Source of the DNA: Spiroplasma endosymbiont of Cantharis nigra | GTDB taxonomy: Bacteria > Bacillota_I > Bacilli_A > Mycoplasmatales > Mycoplasmataceae | Assembly: GCF_964019925.1 (NCBI RefSeq) | Contig: NZ_OZ026470.1 | Coordinates: 992,001 to 1,056,000 of the forward strand | Reading direction: 5' to 3' | Length of the DNA stretch: 64,000 bases | Shown: one piece after another, positions 63,153 to 64,000 of the stretch | Layout: the number at the start of each line of letters is the position of its first letter | Position numbering within the stretch: position 1 is the stretch's first letter | Notes under the pieces: model-generated | The model's input: the letters and a program-made list of their open reading frames with translations, nothing else | Database searches by the model: none | Told to the model about the DNA's origin: nothing | Position numbers and translations under genes: made by a program

Positions 63153-64000
63153 TTATTCACCTTTATTTCATTCTAATGTAGTTGATGTAATAGTTTCATC
63201 CTCTTCTAAGTTAAAACCAATTACCCCAGCAGAATTTCTTGATTGTAAGTTGATATCTTGAGCACCAATTTTTATTATTTTACCTTTTGAAGAAATCATT
63301 AAAATTTCATCTGTTTCTCTAATTGCTAAAAGAGATTTAAATTTTCCTGTCTTATCACTAAGCTTCATTCCTAAAACACCTTTAGCACCTCTACCAAAAA
63401 TATTATATTCACTTATAAGTGTTTTTTTAACAATTCCTTTTTCTGATATAGTTGCCACACTTTCATTTTTGTAACTTGAACATGATGATACAACAAAATC
63501 ATTTTTGTCTAATCCCATACCTTTTACTCCTCTAGAAGATCTAGACATTGGTCTAAAATTATTTTCATTTACTTTAATTATTTTTCCATTCAATGAAGCT
63601 ATTAAAATTTCAGTACCTCCAATTGTTGGTATTACTGAAACTAGCTTATCTTCTTCATCTAGATTAATTGCAATTTTACCAAAGTTATTAATTCTGTTAA
63701 ATTCTTCTATTTCAACTTTTTTAACAACTCCTTTTCGAGTTACAAAAAGTAAATATTTAAAGATATTTTTTTTATTTTTTAGGGGTAAAATCGATGTTAC
63801 TTTTTCAGATGAGTTTATTCCAATAAAGTTAATTACTGGTACACCTCTAGCATTTCTAGAGAATTGTGTTATATTATAAGCTTTAATTCTATAAACTTTT
63901 CCTTCATCTGTAAAAAATAATACATCATCTTTTGTTTTACCAAATTTTGCAATTGAAATATTATCTTCATGATTATTATTTATAATGACACCTTTACCAC
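63153..64000 (-). CDS. gyrA: DNA gyrase subunit A, C-terminal part (5' end beyond window)
   Basis: About 282 codons of the C-terminal beta-pinwheel are present. At the right edge, GKGVIINNNHED is the end of the GyrA box (usually RGGKG), which distinguishes gyrase from ParC. Pinwheel blades follow with repeated GKxxRIK, RxARGVPVINF, RSSRGVKGMGL, GRGAKGVLGMKL and NSAGVIGFNL motifs. The Trp in the tail (LEWNKGE) is TGA-coded. GyrA wraps DNA for supercoiling. gyrA-serS adjacency is ancestral. Confidence 0.93.

Overview
This window comes from a low-GC mollicute, most probably Spiroplasma or a close Entomoplasmatales relative. UGA is read as tryptophan throughout: nearly every conserved protein contains in-frame TGA codons at conserved Trp positions, and genuine stops are TAA or TAG. 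The lipoprotein has the spiroplasma-style signal and lipobox, and RpoB carries Asn at the position equivalent to E. coli 526, as known from rifampicin-resistant spiroplasmas. DNA is strongly AT-rich and intergenic gaps are short; the longest gene-free stretch is 7288-7699.

Almost all genes lie on the minus strand, so transcription runs from the right end to the left. With gyrA and two perfect parS-like sites at the right end, this fits one replichore arm read away from an oriC lying beyond the right edge. Only two genes, a YigZ-family protein and a 5'-3' exonuclease, are on the plus strand, and they converge with the ATP synthase operon.

Right to left: gyrA (3' part), serS, tandem parS, SRP RNA, then an operon tadA-dnaX-recR-tmk-holB-trmN6-tilS-ftsH; hslO; an ABC ATPase; a DUF1904 gene-dusB-lysS-AsnA-like operon; ispD; rpsF-ssb-rpsR and rplI-dnaB; a long run lipoprotein-Asn/Gln-rich protein-ung-ECF S component-cysS-rlmB-SigH-like sigma-rpmG-secE-nusG; cyclophilin; rplK-rplA; HAD phosphatase; MerR-aldo/keto reductase; hpt; rplJ-rplL with an L10 leader; an acetyltransferase; rpoB-rpoC; rpiB-upp; the atp operon; an exporter-kbl-tdh threonine-degradation operon; secA; uvrB-uvrA (uvrA runs off the left edge).

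The order strongly echoes the ancestral Bacillus origin-proximal region (gyrA-serS-tadA-SRP RNA-dnaX-recR-tmk-holB; tilS-ftsH-hslO-dusB-lysS; ispD-cysS-rlmB-sigH-rpmG-secE-nusG-rplKAJL-rpoBC), with metabolic cassettes inserted and hpt moved. I see no rRNA, tRNA, CRISPR array, insertion sequence or prophage. The most notable features are the tandem parS palindromes fused to the serS 3' end, a 19-bp-spacer MerR promoter with an operator palindrome, a divergent AsnA paralogue, a convergent terminator that is coding on both strands, and a 9-bp minisatellite inside rpsF.
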